DNA of 64,000 bases from Pseudoalteromonas phenolica (lineage in GTDB: Bacteria > Pseudomonadota > Gammaproteobacteria > Enterobacterales > Alteromonadaceae): contig NZ_CP013187.1 in the NCBI RefSeq assembly GCF_001444405.1, positions 992,001 through 1,056,000 on the forward strand. Direction: 5' to 3'. A program made the position numbers and the translations under genes. How positions within the stretch are numbered: the stretch's first letter is position 1; each line of letters begins with the position of its first letter. Under the pieces are notes generated by a model. It ran no database searches. It saw only the letters and a list, made by a program, of their open reading frames with translations, and was not told the DNA's origin. This document shows positions 1 through 9,275 of the stretch, in pieces.

Positions 1-138
1 AGCCGCCGTGCTTACTCATCAATAAAAAATCATTTATAGACCGCTTGTCAGAAATAAAAACCGTTTATCTACTTAAGAATTGCTTCTAGTATCCCACTCT
101 TAAATAATGCATAAATCATAAACCGTATTTGACTGTGT
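1..138. other. short stretch before the pilin operon
   Basis: No gene can be assigned in these 138 bases. Frame 1 on the plus strand stays open from the window edge to a TAG at 37-39 and could be the last dozen codons of an upstream gene, but that is too short to identify. I see no convincing -35/-10 pair or terminator. The region directly before the pilV start lacks a recognisable ribosome binding site. Confidence 0.3.
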
Positions 139-699
139 ATGCCATCTATCAATCGAACACAATCAGGGTTCACACTTCTTGAAGTACTAATCGCATTTAT
201 GGTGTTGAGCTTTGGGTTATTGGGGGCTGTAGCGTTACAGGCGCAAGCTAAAAAGGCCAGCTTTGACTCTATGCAACGTGCAGCAGCAATTTCTCTGGGT
301 GAGGACATTATGCAACGCATAAGATCTAATGACACGACAAATATCGTGAACTTGTATAGCCAAACGTTTAGTAGTACGACTGATCTTAAGTCTATAAATA
401 CGTGTTATACCGATACATGCACTGCACAGAATATAGCATTAACAGATATCGAAAACTGGAAAGCAGCCATAAGAGCAAGAGAAAATACGGGCTCTTTAGA
501 TGAAGCTACGGTTTGTATAAACATTACTCCAGCTAGTAATGACGCTGATAACATTGAATTTGATGTAAGAGTAATTGTGTCATGGCGAGGAAGGCAAGAT
601 TTAAAAGCTTCGGATGCCGTTGCAAATATTCAATGTGGCGATGAAAATGATAGGCGTCGTTTGGTCATGTTAGAAAGTTATTTATTGATCAGAGGGTAA
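139..699 (+). CDS. pilV: type IV pilus minor pilin PilV
   Basis: A 186-residue prepilin-like protein. It has a short basic leader ending in Gly, followed by the class III signal FTLLEVLIAF and a hydrophobic helix over about residues 10-35. That is the recognition site for the prepilin peptidase PilD. PilV-family minor pilins help prime pilus assembly at the inner membrane and sit at or near the pilus tip. Cysteines in the C-terminal half could form disulphides. The gene opens the order pilV-pilW-pilX-pilY1-pilE and its stop is one base from the pilW start, so an operon is clear. The ATG start has no visible Shine-Dalgarno sequence, and an in-frame TGA nine bases upstream limits the alternatives. 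Confidence 0.85.
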   Translation: MPSINRTQSGFTLLEVLIAFMVLSFGLLGAVALQAQAKKASFDSMQRAAAISLGEDIMQRIRSNDTTNIVNLYSQTFSSTTDLKSINTCYTDTCTAQNIALTDIENWKAAIRARENTGSLDEATVCINITPASNDADNIEFDVRVIVSWRGRQDLKASDAVANIQCGDENDRRRLVMLESYLLIRG

Positions 700-700
700 A

Positions 701-1690
701 ATGAAGCAAAAAGGTTTTACTATTTTAGAGTTTCTGGTTTCTATGTTTATTGGTGTGTTAATTTTGGGCGGTGTAATTGCCACTTACATCAGCATGAAAG
801 CAACCACAAGAGATACAATGGCGATTGGTGAATTGCAAGAAACTGGACGTCTTACCTTATCAATACTTAGAAGAGATATTGAACAAGTGGGCTTCTGGGG
901 CACATTTTATGAAGCTGGCTTTTCGGCGACAAATTTAACAAGCTTAGGTAACCCTAATCCTGATTGTGCAGGGGGGTTGAATAACGGCAGCTTTCCAAAT
1001 ACAGATCCAACAAACTTCAGGCCAGTATACTCTGCGATTTCTGATGGTCAGACAATGCTAGGGTGTGTTTCTGATTCTAAAGAGAATACAGATATTATAC
1101 AGGTCAAATTTCTTGAAGGTCGTCAAATGACGCCTGAAACGGTAACTAATCAAAATCGTTATTACTTTATCTCTGAGCAAGAGAGAGCCGAATTTGTTAC
1201 GGGTTCAAATGCGCAAAATCCTTTACCAACAGTAAATGCGACTCTTTGGCCTTACAGTCATCATGTCTACTATATCAATGAGCAAAACTTACAAATTAAT
1301 AATCGAAATGTTTTAGTTCCAGTTTTAATGCGAAAGCGCTTAACAGTGAACGGAGGGTTAGTTACTGAACCTATCATGGAAGGCATTGAGGATATGCGTT
1401 TAGTTTATGGTATCGATAGTGACGCTGATAATCGAGTCGATACTTATGTCAGCGGATCAGATATGACAGCCGCGCACTGGGAGAATACAAACGGAATTTT
1501 AACAATTCAAGTCTTCATACTTGTTAGAACGCTTGATTTTGATTCGGATTTAGAGCTGAAAAACCAAACATATACGCTGGGTTTAGATACCGATAAACGA
1601 GTTCATACGTTCACTGATAATTATAGACGAACAGTTTTCTCTACCACAATTCGACTTAATAATGTTGGGTCTACCGGATGGAATATATGA
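701..1690 (+). CDS. pilW: type IV pilus minor pilin PilW
   Basis: A 329-residue pseudopilin beginning MKQKG and then FTILEFLVSM, a prepilin leader and N-terminal hydrophobic helix. Length and position between pilV and pilX match the PilW family, whose members join PilV, PilX and PilY1 in the priming and tip complex of type IV pili. After the helix comes a long globular part with several cysteines. The start follows the pilV stop by one base and the stop overlaps the pilX start, so translation is probably coupled. I see no frameshift or truncation. Confidence 0.85.
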   Translation: MKQKGFTILEFLVSMFIGVLILGGVIATYISMKATTRDTMAIGELQETGRLTLSILRRDIEQVGFWGTFYEAGFSATNLTSLGNPNPDCAGGLNNGSFPNTDPTNFRPVYSAISDGQTMLGCVSDSKENTDIIQVKFLEGRQMTPETVTNQNRYYFISEQERAEFVTGSNAQNPLPTVNATLWPYSHHVYYINEQNLQINNRNVLVPVLMRKRLTVNGGLVTEPIMEGIEDMRLVYGIDSDADNRVDTYVSGSDMTAAHWENTNGILTIQVFILVRTLDFDSDLELKNQTYTLGLDTDKRVHTFTDNYRRTVFSTTIRLNNVGSTGWNI

Positions 1691-2157
1691 ATAAGCAACG
1701 TGGAGTTATCCTTATCACTGCAATGATAATGATTGTAGCGGTAACAGCTGTTGCGGTCAGTTTAATGAGTAGCAGTACCATAGATTTGAAAATCACGAAT
1801 GCAGCACAAGAAAGGGCTGAAGCTGAAACAATCTTGATAGGTGAAATTCAGAAAATTATAAAAGCCCAAGGTGGAACGTCATATAACAAATTCACAATGA
1901 GACGACAGCAGATGCAAGACGATGGTGAAGATATGGCTATTTCTAATGTAACGCCATCAAATATAACCAGTAAGCTTGTCAGTCTTAATAATGGCGAAGA
2001 AGATTTAAATTGTCCGAGGCAATTTGCCTTTACCGATGGGCAAACATGCAATCTGACGCAGATGGAGTCAACCATAACGTATGGCTCAAAAAATAAGCAC
2101 ACGATTACAATAGTCGTCGGTATCGGCCAAGAAGAAATAAAGAATACAGATCAATAA
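1687..2157 (+). CDS. pilX: type IV pilus minor pilin PilX
   Basis: About 156 residues, starting MNKQRGVILITAMIMIVAV. PilX proteins have this less canonical leader (G followed by V or A rather than F) with a hydrophobic helix. An in-frame ATG lies nine bases upstream at 1678. I prefer 1687 because it overlaps the pilW stop as ATGA and has a GGATGGA-type ribosome binding site just before it. The product should be an inner-membrane-anchored minor pilin needed with PilV, PilW and PilY1 for pilus display. The pilY1 start follows after 13 bases. Confidence 0.8.
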   Translation: MNKQRGVILITAMIMIVAVTAVAVSLMSSSTIDLKITNAAQERAEAETILIGEIQKIIKAQGGTSYNKFTMRRQQMQDDGEDMAISNVTPSNITSKLVSLNNGEEDLNCPRQFAFTDGQTCNLTQMESTITYGSKNKHTITIVVGIGQEEIKNTDQ

Positions 2158-2170
2158 TAGGAGTAATAAA

Positions 2171-5100
2171 ATGTTTAAAAGCCAAAATATAATTTTTCTA
2201 CTCTTATTAATTTTTTCTGTTTCAGTATTAGCAGAAGACATTGAAATTTATGTTAACCATGATGTTGCAAAAACTGAAAAATCAAGAGTTGTAGTTTTAT
2301 TCGATACCTCGGGCAGTATGTCTTGGGATTCAGAAGATGGAATGCAATGTCATGAGAAACAAAAGAGTTGGTGGGGAGGAACAAAATATCAATGGGTAGA
2401 TTGTTTTGATACAACCAAAACATCTAAGAAGTGTTACAAACGCTCTGGGCATTCTTACTATAAAACACAGTGTAAAGATAGCCGAATGAGGGTTGCTAAA
2501 GCTGCAATGAAAAAATTGGTTGAAGATAACAGTGATTTCGATTTTGGCCTGATGCGATTCTATAGTAGTAATGGTGGTTATGTTCTAGCTGGTCTTGGAA
2601 TGGAAAGAGACACTGTCGTGTCTAAGATCAATAATTTATATAGTTCAGGTGCTACCCCAATAACAGAGACATTATGGGAAGCGTATTTATATTTGACGGG
2701 TAGAGCGCCAGATCAAGCTGCTGGTAGACGTGACAGAGATTCTAGCATTGAATCATCAGGTAAATATATTTCGCCTTTTAAGCCTATCAGTGGTGAACCT
2801 CTTCGCTGTGATAACTCAATAAATATGATTCTCATGACTGATGGTGACCCAACAGGAGACAGTAATAGAAACTCACAAATTATAAGTGAATATAAACGTG
2901 TTTTTGGTTCTAGTCCTAGCCTTGAAAATGGCAGTTATATGGGGTCATTGGCGAGGCTGATGAGAGGCACGGACGAAACAGCGGTGGATTTATATCCTGG
3001 TACTTCAACTAAGAAAGATTTTGCGAGAGTTTTTACCATCGGTTTTGGGCAAGGGATGTCAAATAATGGTAAAAAGTTATTACAAAATACAGCGACACAT
3101 GGAGGCGGGAAATATGTACATGCAGATGGTGCAGACGATTTAGTTAAGAGCTTGAATGAGACCATTTCCACTATCCGAGAAATCAATGATAGCTTTGCTT
3201 CACCAGCTGTATCTACTAATAGCGCAGATAGAACAACGCATAGAGACTCTCTTTACTACACAATGTTTCTGCCTAAAACTCATGCGCGTTGGAAAGGTAA
3301 CCTTAAAAAGCTCAAGCTTGGGTCAGATGGTATCAAAGATATGTCTGGTAAGTTGGCAATGGATGAAGAAGGTGGAGTGATAGGAAAAGACGCGACAACT
3401 TTTTGGTCTGCACCGGGGTCTAAAGATGGAAATAATATTCAAGAAGGTGGAGTTAATTATCAGCTATCTAAACAAATTACGCGCAAGCTATATTCTGACT
3501 TTGGGTTAGGCACATTAATAGAATTTAACTACGATAAGATCAGCCAACGATTAAATGAAGAACAATTAGCGGGCAGGTTCGGCACTAACAATGCAAGTGA
3601 GACAAAAAAATTAATGAAGTGGGCTGCCGGTGAAGATGTACTTGGAGAGAACTCAAGCTCTACGAGAAGGGCTGATATCTTTGGAGACCCACTTCACTCT
3701 AAACCTGTGACCATGGATTATGGTAATGATGACGTCCGTGTTTTCATTGGAACTAATGCCGGGGTATTACACGCATTTAGAGATAATGATAAAACGGTTG
3801 AAGAAAGTTGGGCATTTTACCCAGGTAGTCTGCTTGATATTCATAAACCACAGATGGAGAAGCAACAAGATACAAAGGTGTACGGTGTTGACGGGCCTTT
3901 AAATGTGTTTTTCAAAGATCTAAATCGTGACGGGGTTGTGAATGGAAATGACAAAGTTTGGCTTTTTGCAGGGCTTCGTCGAGGTGGTGATGAATACTAT
4001 GGCATAGACATTACAAACCCTGATACGCCCAAATTAATGTGGGGAGGCCCAATATCCCCTTCAAGAACGGGCTTTGAAGAGTTAGGGCAAACTTGGTCTA
4101 AACCTCTAGTTACTCATATCAGAATGCAAAAGGATAAACCTGTGCTTATCTTTGGTGCGGGTTATGATACTAATAAAGATAATGTAGCACGAACTGACGA
4201 TAATCAAGGTCGAGGTATTTTCATTGTTGATGCCGAAACTGGTAAATTGGTGTGGTCCCTTACTAGTAGAAATAAGAGTAACAAATTCTCAGGCTCTCAT
4301 AGCATTGCTGCCGATTTAGCTATCATGGATTCTGACTATGATGGATTCACAGATCGCATTTATGCTGCTGACACTGCTGGTGATATCTGGAGAATTGATA
4401 TGCCTCGAGATTTACCCAATGATGCTGACGCACCTTGGACGCACTTTAAATTTGCAAGCTTGGGAAGCAGTAAATCAAATCAAGATAGACGATTCTTTTA
4501 TCAACCATTAGTTGCGAGAACTTATTTTAGTAAAGTCACAATTAATCAGTCTTCAGGTAATACGAACAAAACAATAACCCGAAAAGATACGCCTTACGAA
4601 GCGATACTGATAGGTAGTGGAGATAGAACCTCTCCTTTAAGTACGCAAGTTGATGATTATCTTTTTATGCTTAGAGATGAAAATACAGTCACTCAATCTT
4701 TTTCCAAGAATGTGCCTAAGACAATAGTAATGTCGGATTTACTAGATGTTGAATATGATCCTTTTTCTAACGTCACTTCAAAAGATGAGTTTTATGAAGT
4801 AGAAGCCAATCTTGCTAAAGAAAAAGGCTGGAAATATAAATTGCGTTCAGGTGAGAAGTCTTTGGCAAAAGCAACTGTTATAGGCGGTGTTGCTTATTTT
4901 ACTTCTTTTATGCCAGCAAGCTTAAGTAGTGCTAATCAATGCTCCTTGAGTGGAGGGAGTGGCTCACTGTATGCTTTACATATGCATTATGGCTCAAGAG
5001 TATTTGAAAGGTCGAGGTATGACACTGCTAGAGATTTACCTGATACTCCAACTATCATATATCCTGATAGCAATGATTCAGGCAGAAGCGAAGGCAAAAT

Positions 5101-5314
5101 TATAACAGAGTTAAAAAATGTTACGACAGGTTCGAATACTTGTGAGGGGCCAGGTAAAAGTGAGCCAGGTAAGGGTTTTAAACCTATCGCAATACGCGGC
5201 CCAATTCCAACATTGGATGAAAAAGGTAAAATTGACTGTCCCCCAGAAGATTCGGTGGGGATGACTACGCGACAAATGTATATATATAAACGAGAAGAAC
5301 ATGATGAAAAGTAA
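2171..5314 (+). CDS. pilY1: type IV pilus tip adhesin/assembly protein PilY1
   Basis: A 1047-residue secreted protein. Residues 1-21 look like a signal peptide ending in VLA. A von Willebrand A-like domain follows, with an intact MIDAS start DTSGSMS at about residues 45-51 and a later MTDGD motif. The C-terminal half is of the PilY1 beta-propeller type, with calcium-binding-like loops such as DLNRDGVVNGND near residue 583, plus DTNKDN and DSDYDG further on. PilY1 sits on the minor pilins, controls pilus retraction in a calcium-dependent way and can act as adhesin or surface sensor. The stop overlaps the pilE start by 14 bases, which suggests coupled translation. Confidence 0.9.
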   Translation: MFKSQNIIFLLLLIFSVSVLAEDIEIYVNHDVAKTEKSRVVVLFDTSGSMSWDSEDGMQCHEKQKSWWGGTKYQWVDCFDTTKTSKKCYKRSGHSYYKTQCKDSRMRVAKAAMKKLVEDNSDFDFGLMRFYSSNGGYVLAGLGMERDTVVSKINNLYSSGATPITETLWEAYLYLTGRAPDQAAGRRDRDSSIESSGKYISPFKPISGEPLRCDNSINMILMTDGDPTGDSNRNSQIISEYKRVFGSSPSLENGSYMGSLARLMRGTDETAVDLYPGTSTKKDFARVFTIGFGQGMSNNGKKLLQNTATHGGGKYVHADGADDLVKSLNETISTIREINDSFASPAVSTNSADRTTHRDSLYYTMFLPKTHARWKGNLKKLKLGSDGIKDMSGKLAMDEEGGVIGKDATTFWSAPGSKDGNNIQEGGVNYQLSKQITRKLYSDFGLGTLIEFNYDKISQRLNEEQLAGRFGTNNASETKKLMKWAAGEDVLGENSSSTRRADIFGDPLHSKPVTMDYGNDDVRVFIGTNAGVLHAFRDNDKTVEESWAFYPGSLLDIHKPQMEKQQDTKVYGVDGPLNVFFKDLNRDGVVNGNDKVWLFAGLRRGGDEYYGIDITNPDTPKLMWGGPISPSRTGFEELGQTWSKPLVTHIRMQKDKPVLIFGAGYDTNKDNVARTDDNQGRGIFIVDAETGKLVWSLTSRNKSNKFSGSHSIAADLAIMDSDYDGFTDRIYAADTAGDIWRIDMPRDLPNDADAPWTHFKFASLGSSKSNQDRRFFYQPLVARTYFSKVTINQSSGNTNKTITRKDTPYEAILIGSGDRTSPLSTQVDDYLFMLRDENTVTQSFSKNVPKTIVMSDLLDVEYDPFSNVTSKDEFYEVEANLAKEKGWKYKLRSGEKSLAKATVIGGVAYFTSFMPASLSSANQCSLSGGSGSLYALHMHYGSRVFERSRYDTARDLPDTPTIIYPDSNDSGRSEGKIITELKNVTTGSNTCEGPGKSEPGKGFKPIAIRGPIPTLDEKGKIDCPPEDSVGMTTRQMYIYKREEHDEK

Positions 5315-5720
5315 ATTGGTATATGGATTCACTCTGCTTGAAATGCTTATTGTGGTCGCAATTGCAGGTATCTTAGCGTCTGTTGCATACCCACAATATA
5401 CTGAATATGTAATACGCGCCGCGCGTTCAGATGCCATGGTATTGTTATTAGATGCAGCGAATAAACAAGAGCAGTATTACGCTGATAATAGAACTTACAC
5501 TGAAGACTTAACGCTTTTAAATGTACCCGTGACAAGTGAAAACGGTTATTTCACGATTTCTGTTAATGTGCCAAACACTGGCACTTCGTTCACGATAACT
5601 GCGACAGCTGCTGCAGGTGCAGTCGCAGGAGATACAGCATGTACAACGTTAACTATCACTGATATCGGTGTTAAAGGTTCAACTGGTACTAGCAGTGCAG
5701 ATGATTGTTGGGAGCGTTAA
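5301..5720 (+). CDS. pilE: type IV pilus minor pilin PilE
   Basis: A 139-residue prepilin. The leader MMKSKLVYG precedes FTLLEMLIVVAIAGILASVAYPQY, the canonical pilin helix with the conserved Glu at mature position 5. Two C-terminal cysteines match the D-loop disulphide of small pilins, and AARSDAM after the helix is typical of the PilE/ComP group. Position at the end of the pilVWXY1 operon argues for the minor pilin rather than the major one. Translation may start at either of two adjacent ATGs (5301 or 5304). The TAA stop overlaps the stop of the opposing pseudopilin gene inside a TTAA palindrome. Confidence 0.85.
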   Translation: MMKSKLVYGFTLLEMLIVVAIAGILASVAYPQYTEYVIRAARSDAMVLLLDAANKQEQYYADNRTYTEDLTLLNVPVTSENGYFTISVNVPNTGTSFTITATAAAGAVAGDTACTTLTITDIGVKGSTGTSSADDCWER

Positions 5721-5729
5721 ATACGCTCC
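5711..5729. terminator. hairpin over two convergent stop codons
   Basis: A 7-bp perfect stem (GGAGCGT with ACGCTCC) has a 5-base loop that lies on the TTAA giving both pilE and the opposing pseudopilin their stop codons. There is no U-run on either side, so it is a weak bidirectional terminator at best. It may instead limit readthrough or antisense transcription. Confidence 0.45.
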
Positions 5730-6256
5730 TTGCATTGTTGCGTATCTCTCATTCTCGCTCGACCTGCATTGCTAATACTCATTTCAAGACCAGTTGGCTT
5801 ACCCTTCATATCAAATGCGCAATATACAAATGTACCGTTAGCTAATCCCTTTAAACTGCCATCGGGTTTGAATGTAATAGCATGTCTAGGGTAAGACAGT
5901 TCGTCTTGTATATTAATTCGCTCAATAACATGAAGTATTTTTTCATCAGCATCAAGCACATGGTTTTTGTTGGTATCTATAAAGCTGGTTAATGACTCTC
6001 CCCAAAGATCCTTATGGCATTTTCTTTGAACTAATCCACAAAGACTAATGTATTTGTCATGGGTTATAGCATAACTTCGCGAAAGAACTATCTGGCGCTT
6101 TATTTGTTTTAGGGCAACTTCAGGTCTATTTTTGTGCAGCATACTGTTAAAAGAAGGAACAGCTAAGAGTGAAAGAATAACGATTAAAGAAAGTGTGATT
6201 AGTAACTCAATTAAAGTTAAGCCACGGTTAAAATAAGTTGAATTTCTAGCTGCCAT
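5717..6256 (-). CDS. FimT/GspH-family pseudopilin
   Basis: A 179-residue protein with a prepilin leader and helix: MAARNSTYFNRG, then LTLIELLITLSLIVILSLLAVPSF. The hydrophobic helix, Glu at position 5 and a GspH-like C-terminal part with FKPDGS and paired cysteines match the FimT/FimU/GspH group of minor pseudopilins. FimT proteins can bind DNA during natural transformation; whether this one does cannot be told here. It is transcribed toward pilE and shares a TTAA stop with it. It lies 70 bases downstream of a second gene of the same family, so the pair may be an old tandem duplication. Confidence 0.75.
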   Translation of the reverse strand: MAARNSTYFNRGLTLIELLITLSLIVILSLLAVPSFNSMLHKNRPEVALKQIKRQIVLSRSYAITHDKYISLCGLVQRKCHKDLWGESLTSFIDTNKNHVLDADEKILHVIERINIQDELSYPRHAITFKPDGSLKGLANGTFVYCAFDMKGKPTGLEMSISNAGRARMRDTQQCKERI

Positions 6257-6326
6257 CCTTGCAACCTTAATAAGATTAAATTGTGATACTAAATATAGAA
6301 TAAAGTACTAGTGTGTCAATTCAGTT

Positions 6327-6863
6327 TTATGAACAACCAGTACTGCTATCACCATTATAAAGCGCAGTTCCTCCTAAAGTAAGTGTGAGTGCTTTAGCAT
6401 GTTTAGTTTGATTTAGAGGACAATATATAAATTGGCCTACGTTAGTGTTCACAACTCGACCACTACTGTCGAACCTTAAGCGTCTATCTGGTGCTTTTAA
6501 GTTGTCACTTGAGAAGAGCTCATTCATTACACGCAGCAAGTCATCGTCCTCTACTTCATAAGTACCGTTATTGTTTTTATCAATAAAAGAAATTATCTGA
6601 TTAGTTTTCCAGTTATTAATACAACTAAGATTTTCATTTGCTGCTAACTTAGTGGCATCTACAGGGCATAAAATTACGATTTCATCACTCGTCGTCGCTT
6701 TTGCTCTAGCAAATGTGATGTGCCTTTTTAACTCAAGCATAAAAGATTCAGCCCGAGTCTTCTCATTCAGGTCTGTATTACCTGAAAAAGACAGGGTTGC
6801 TAAGATTGCCAAAATAGCAATGGTGATGAGCAGTTCTAATAATGTGAAGCCACGTTGTTTCAT
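6327..6863 (-). CDS. FimT/GspH-family pseudopilin
   Basis: A 178-residue pseudopilin beginning MKQRG, then FTLLELLITIAILAILATLSFSG, a textbook class III signal. The frame extends 13 codons further up to 6902, but I choose 6863: it places the leader correctly and has AAGG about eight bases upstream. The body carries LRFDSSGRV and cysteines typical of GspH/FimT proteins. It probably forms a transcription unit with the similar gene downstream. The protein should be inserted in the inner membrane, cleaved by PilD and built into a minor-pilin complex. Confidence 0.75.
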   Translation of the reverse strand: MKQRGFTLLELLITIAILAILATLSFSGNTDLNEKTRAESFMLELKRHITFARAKATTSDEIVILCPVDATKLAANENLSCINNWKTNQIISFIDKNNNGTYEVEDDDLLRVMNELFSSDNLKAPDRRLRFDSSGRVVNTNVGQFIYCPLNQTKHAKALTLTLGGTALYNGDSSTGCS

Positions 6864-6946
6864 ATTAACGCCTTGAATAAAGCAATTATTTAATTGTAGC
6901 ATATTGCATTATGAAGCTTTTTCTTATGAGTTTGCAACGAGTTTGT

Positions 6947-6975
6947 TTGCTATGAATTGTGTGATTGTCTAAAAT
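6947..6975 (+). promoter_or_regulatory. sigma-70 promoter of glnB
   Basis: TTGCTA (6947-6952) and TAAAAT (6970-6975) are separated by exactly 17 bases, about 30 bases before the glnB start. No sigma-54 element is seen here, which suggests constitutive expression of glnB. Confidence 0.55.
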
Positions 6976-6998
6976 CGACTCACTCGCTAAGGAAATAA

Positions 6999-7343
<345 letters not shown>

Positions 7344-7355
7344 TTAATATGAAAC

Positions 7356-7390
7356 AAAAACGGCGCTCACAGAGCGCCGTTTTTGTTTTT
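7356..7390. terminator. bidirectional terminator between glnB and bamD
   Basis: The stem CGGCGCTC / GAGCGCCG with loop ACA is flanked by an A-run on the left and a T-run on the right. It can therefore end transcription of glnB on the plus strand and of bamD on the minus strand. Confidence 0.9.
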
Positions 7391-7397
7391 AATAAAA

Positions 7398-8171
7398 TTA
7401 ATTCATTTGTCGCTGTTGCTCGTTTAATAAACGAGTCTGCTGTGCATGCTTGCTTAACTCATCAAGTCCAAGCTTCGCATAGCTTTTCTCCATTATTTCA
7501 AGCGCTGTGATTAAATAGCTGCTTTGTGAAAAATGTTCCACAACATACTTACCACGGTTAGCTGCGGCTAAAAAGGCTTCACGCTCAAAATAATATTCTG
7601 CCACTTTAATTTCGTAACGTGCCATTTTATTCAATAACCAAACTAAGCGCTTTTTTGCTTCAGGTACATATGGGCTTTCAGGATAGCTATCTACTAAGGT
7701 TGAAAGATCTTGGAAGGCAACACGGGTGCGACTTGCATCTCGGTCAGCTCTATCTATACCAAAGTATTCTTGAAAGGCATTTTTATCAGCCTGAATATTA
7801 ACTAAACCACGCATAAAGTACATGTAATCAAGGTTTTTATGATTAGGGTTTAAACGTATAAAGCGGTCGATTGTCGCAAGCGCTTGATCTGTGTTGCCTG
7901 TTTTGTAAAAAGCAAAAACGAGGTCCATTTGTACTTGTTGTGCATGAGGGCCAAATGGATAACGAGAATTTAATGCGCTCAATAACTCTATAGAGCGAGC
8001 ATATAGACCGGAATCTAACGTTGACTTTGCATCTTCATATAGTGCTTGAGCCGATTTGTTTGGCACACGTTCGATGTCTTCTTGCTCTGGTGCAGAAGAA
8101 CATGCCGCAAGTCCTAGAAAAGAAGTGCTGACTAGGATGGCAAAGGCGCGTTTCCCTAATTTAGTTATCAT
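7398..8171 (-). CDS. bamD: outer membrane assembly lipoprotein BamD
   Basis: A 257-residue lipoprotein. The signal sequence ends in a lipobox (GLAAC, cysteine at about residue 24). It is followed by tetratricopeptide-type helices, with the typical SGLYARSIELLSALNSRYPFGPHAQQ and YPESPYVPEAKKR segments. BamD is the essential lipoprotein of the BAM complex that folds beta-barrel proteins into the outer membrane. It is divergent from rluD, the arrangement known in many gammaproteobacteria. Confidence 0.93.
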   Translation of the reverse strand: MITKLGKRAFAILVSTSFLGLAACSSAPEQEDIERVPNKSAQALYEDAKSTLDSGLYARSIELLSALNSRYPFGPHAQQVQMDLVFAFYKTGNTDQALATIDRFIRLNPNHKNLDYMYFMRGLVNIQADKNAFQEYFGIDRADRDASRTRVAFQDLSTLVDSYPESPYVPEAKKRLVWLLNKMARYEIKVAEYYFEREAFLAAANRGKYVVEHFSQSSYLITALEIMEKSYAKLGLDELSKHAQQTRLLNEQQRQMN

Positions 8172-8294
8172 TTTATTTTACTACCTTTGGTGTCTTCGGC
8201 TAGGCCAAGATGCCAAAACCGAGTAAACTATGCATTTATGCGATTCTAACCCAGTCTAGCTAAGCTTGCACTGGTAATTTAGGTAAACTAACAG

Positions 8295-9272
8295 ATGTCT
8301 GAGCAAATTTCTCTACAAGCCGAAGTGCCAACTGAATTAGGCGGTAAACGTCTAGACCAAATTTTGGCACAAATGTTCCCTGATTTTTCACGTTCAAGAA
8401 TAAAAACTTGGATATTAGACGAAAAGGTCACCGTTAATGGCGAGGTATTATCGACACCAAGAGAAAAGCTATTAGGTGGTGAGCAAATCTCAATAGAAAC
8501 TCAAATTGAGGCTCCACGTGAATATGAAGCACAAGACATCGAGCTAAATATTGTTTATGAAGACGAAGACATTCTTGTAATCAATAAGCCTATGGGGTTA
8601 GTTGTTCACCCTGGTGCAGGTAATCCAGATGGCACAGTATTAAATGCTTTACTTCATCACCATCCTGATATTATTAATGTGCCACGAGCGGGTATTGTAC
8701 ATCGTCTAGACAAAGACACGACAGGTTTAATGGTTGTTGCAAAAACTATCCAAGCACAAACTCATCTTGTTAAAGCCCTACAAAAACGCGATAACTTTAC
8801 CCGTGAATATGAAGCGATTTGTAATGGTACAATGACAGCAGGTGGCATGGTTGAAAAGCCAATTGGTCGTCATGCAACAAAACGCACGCATATGGCTATC
8901 CATGAAATGGGTAAACCTGCGGTAACACATTACCGCGTTGCAGAAAAATTCAGAGCACACACTCGCTTACGTTTAAGACTAGAAACAGGGCGTACTCACC
9001 AAATTCGTGTGCACATGGCTTATTTAACGCATCCACTTGTAGGTGACCAATTATATGGTGGTCGCCCTCGTCCGCCTCGTAATGCGACACCTGAGTTATT
9101 TTCCCAGTTGCGCGACTTTAAACGTCAGGCTCTTCATGCTGTAAAGTTAAGTTTGGCTCACCCAATTACAGGTGAACAAATGACTTGGGAAGCGCCAATT
9201 CCTGAGGATATGCAAATCTTAACTCAAGCATTACGTGAAGATACTAAAGCAAACCCAGATTTAGTTTACTAA
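8295..9272 (+). CDS. rluD: 23S rRNA pseudouridine(1911/1915/1917) synthase
   Basis: A 325-residue RluD-type pseudouridine synthase. An N-terminal S4 RNA-binding domain (about residues 15-75, GGKRLDQILAQMFPDFSRSRIKTWI) precedes the catalytic domain with motif HRLDKDTTG, which puts the catalytic Asp at residue 139 as in Escherichia coli RluD. It modifies helix 69 of 23S rRNA. The next gene, pgeF, starts four bases after its stop, so the two are cotranscribed, as in E. coli. Confidence 0.95.
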   Translation: MSEQISLQAEVPTELGGKRLDQILAQMFPDFSRSRIKTWILDEKVTVNGEVLSTPREKLLGGEQISIETQIEAPREYEAQDIELNIVYEDEDILVINKPMGLVVHPGAGNPDGTVLNALLHHHPDIINVPRAGIVHRLDKDTTGLMVVAKTIQAQTHLVKALQKRDNFTREYEAICNGTMTAGGMVEKPIGRHATKRTHMAIHEMGKPAVTHYRVAEKFRAHTRLRLRLETGRTHQIRVHMAYLTHPLVGDQLYGGRPRPPRNATPELFSQLRDFKRQALHAVKLSLAHPITGEQMTWEAPIPEDMQILTQALREDTKANPDLVY

Positions 9273-9275
9273 ACA

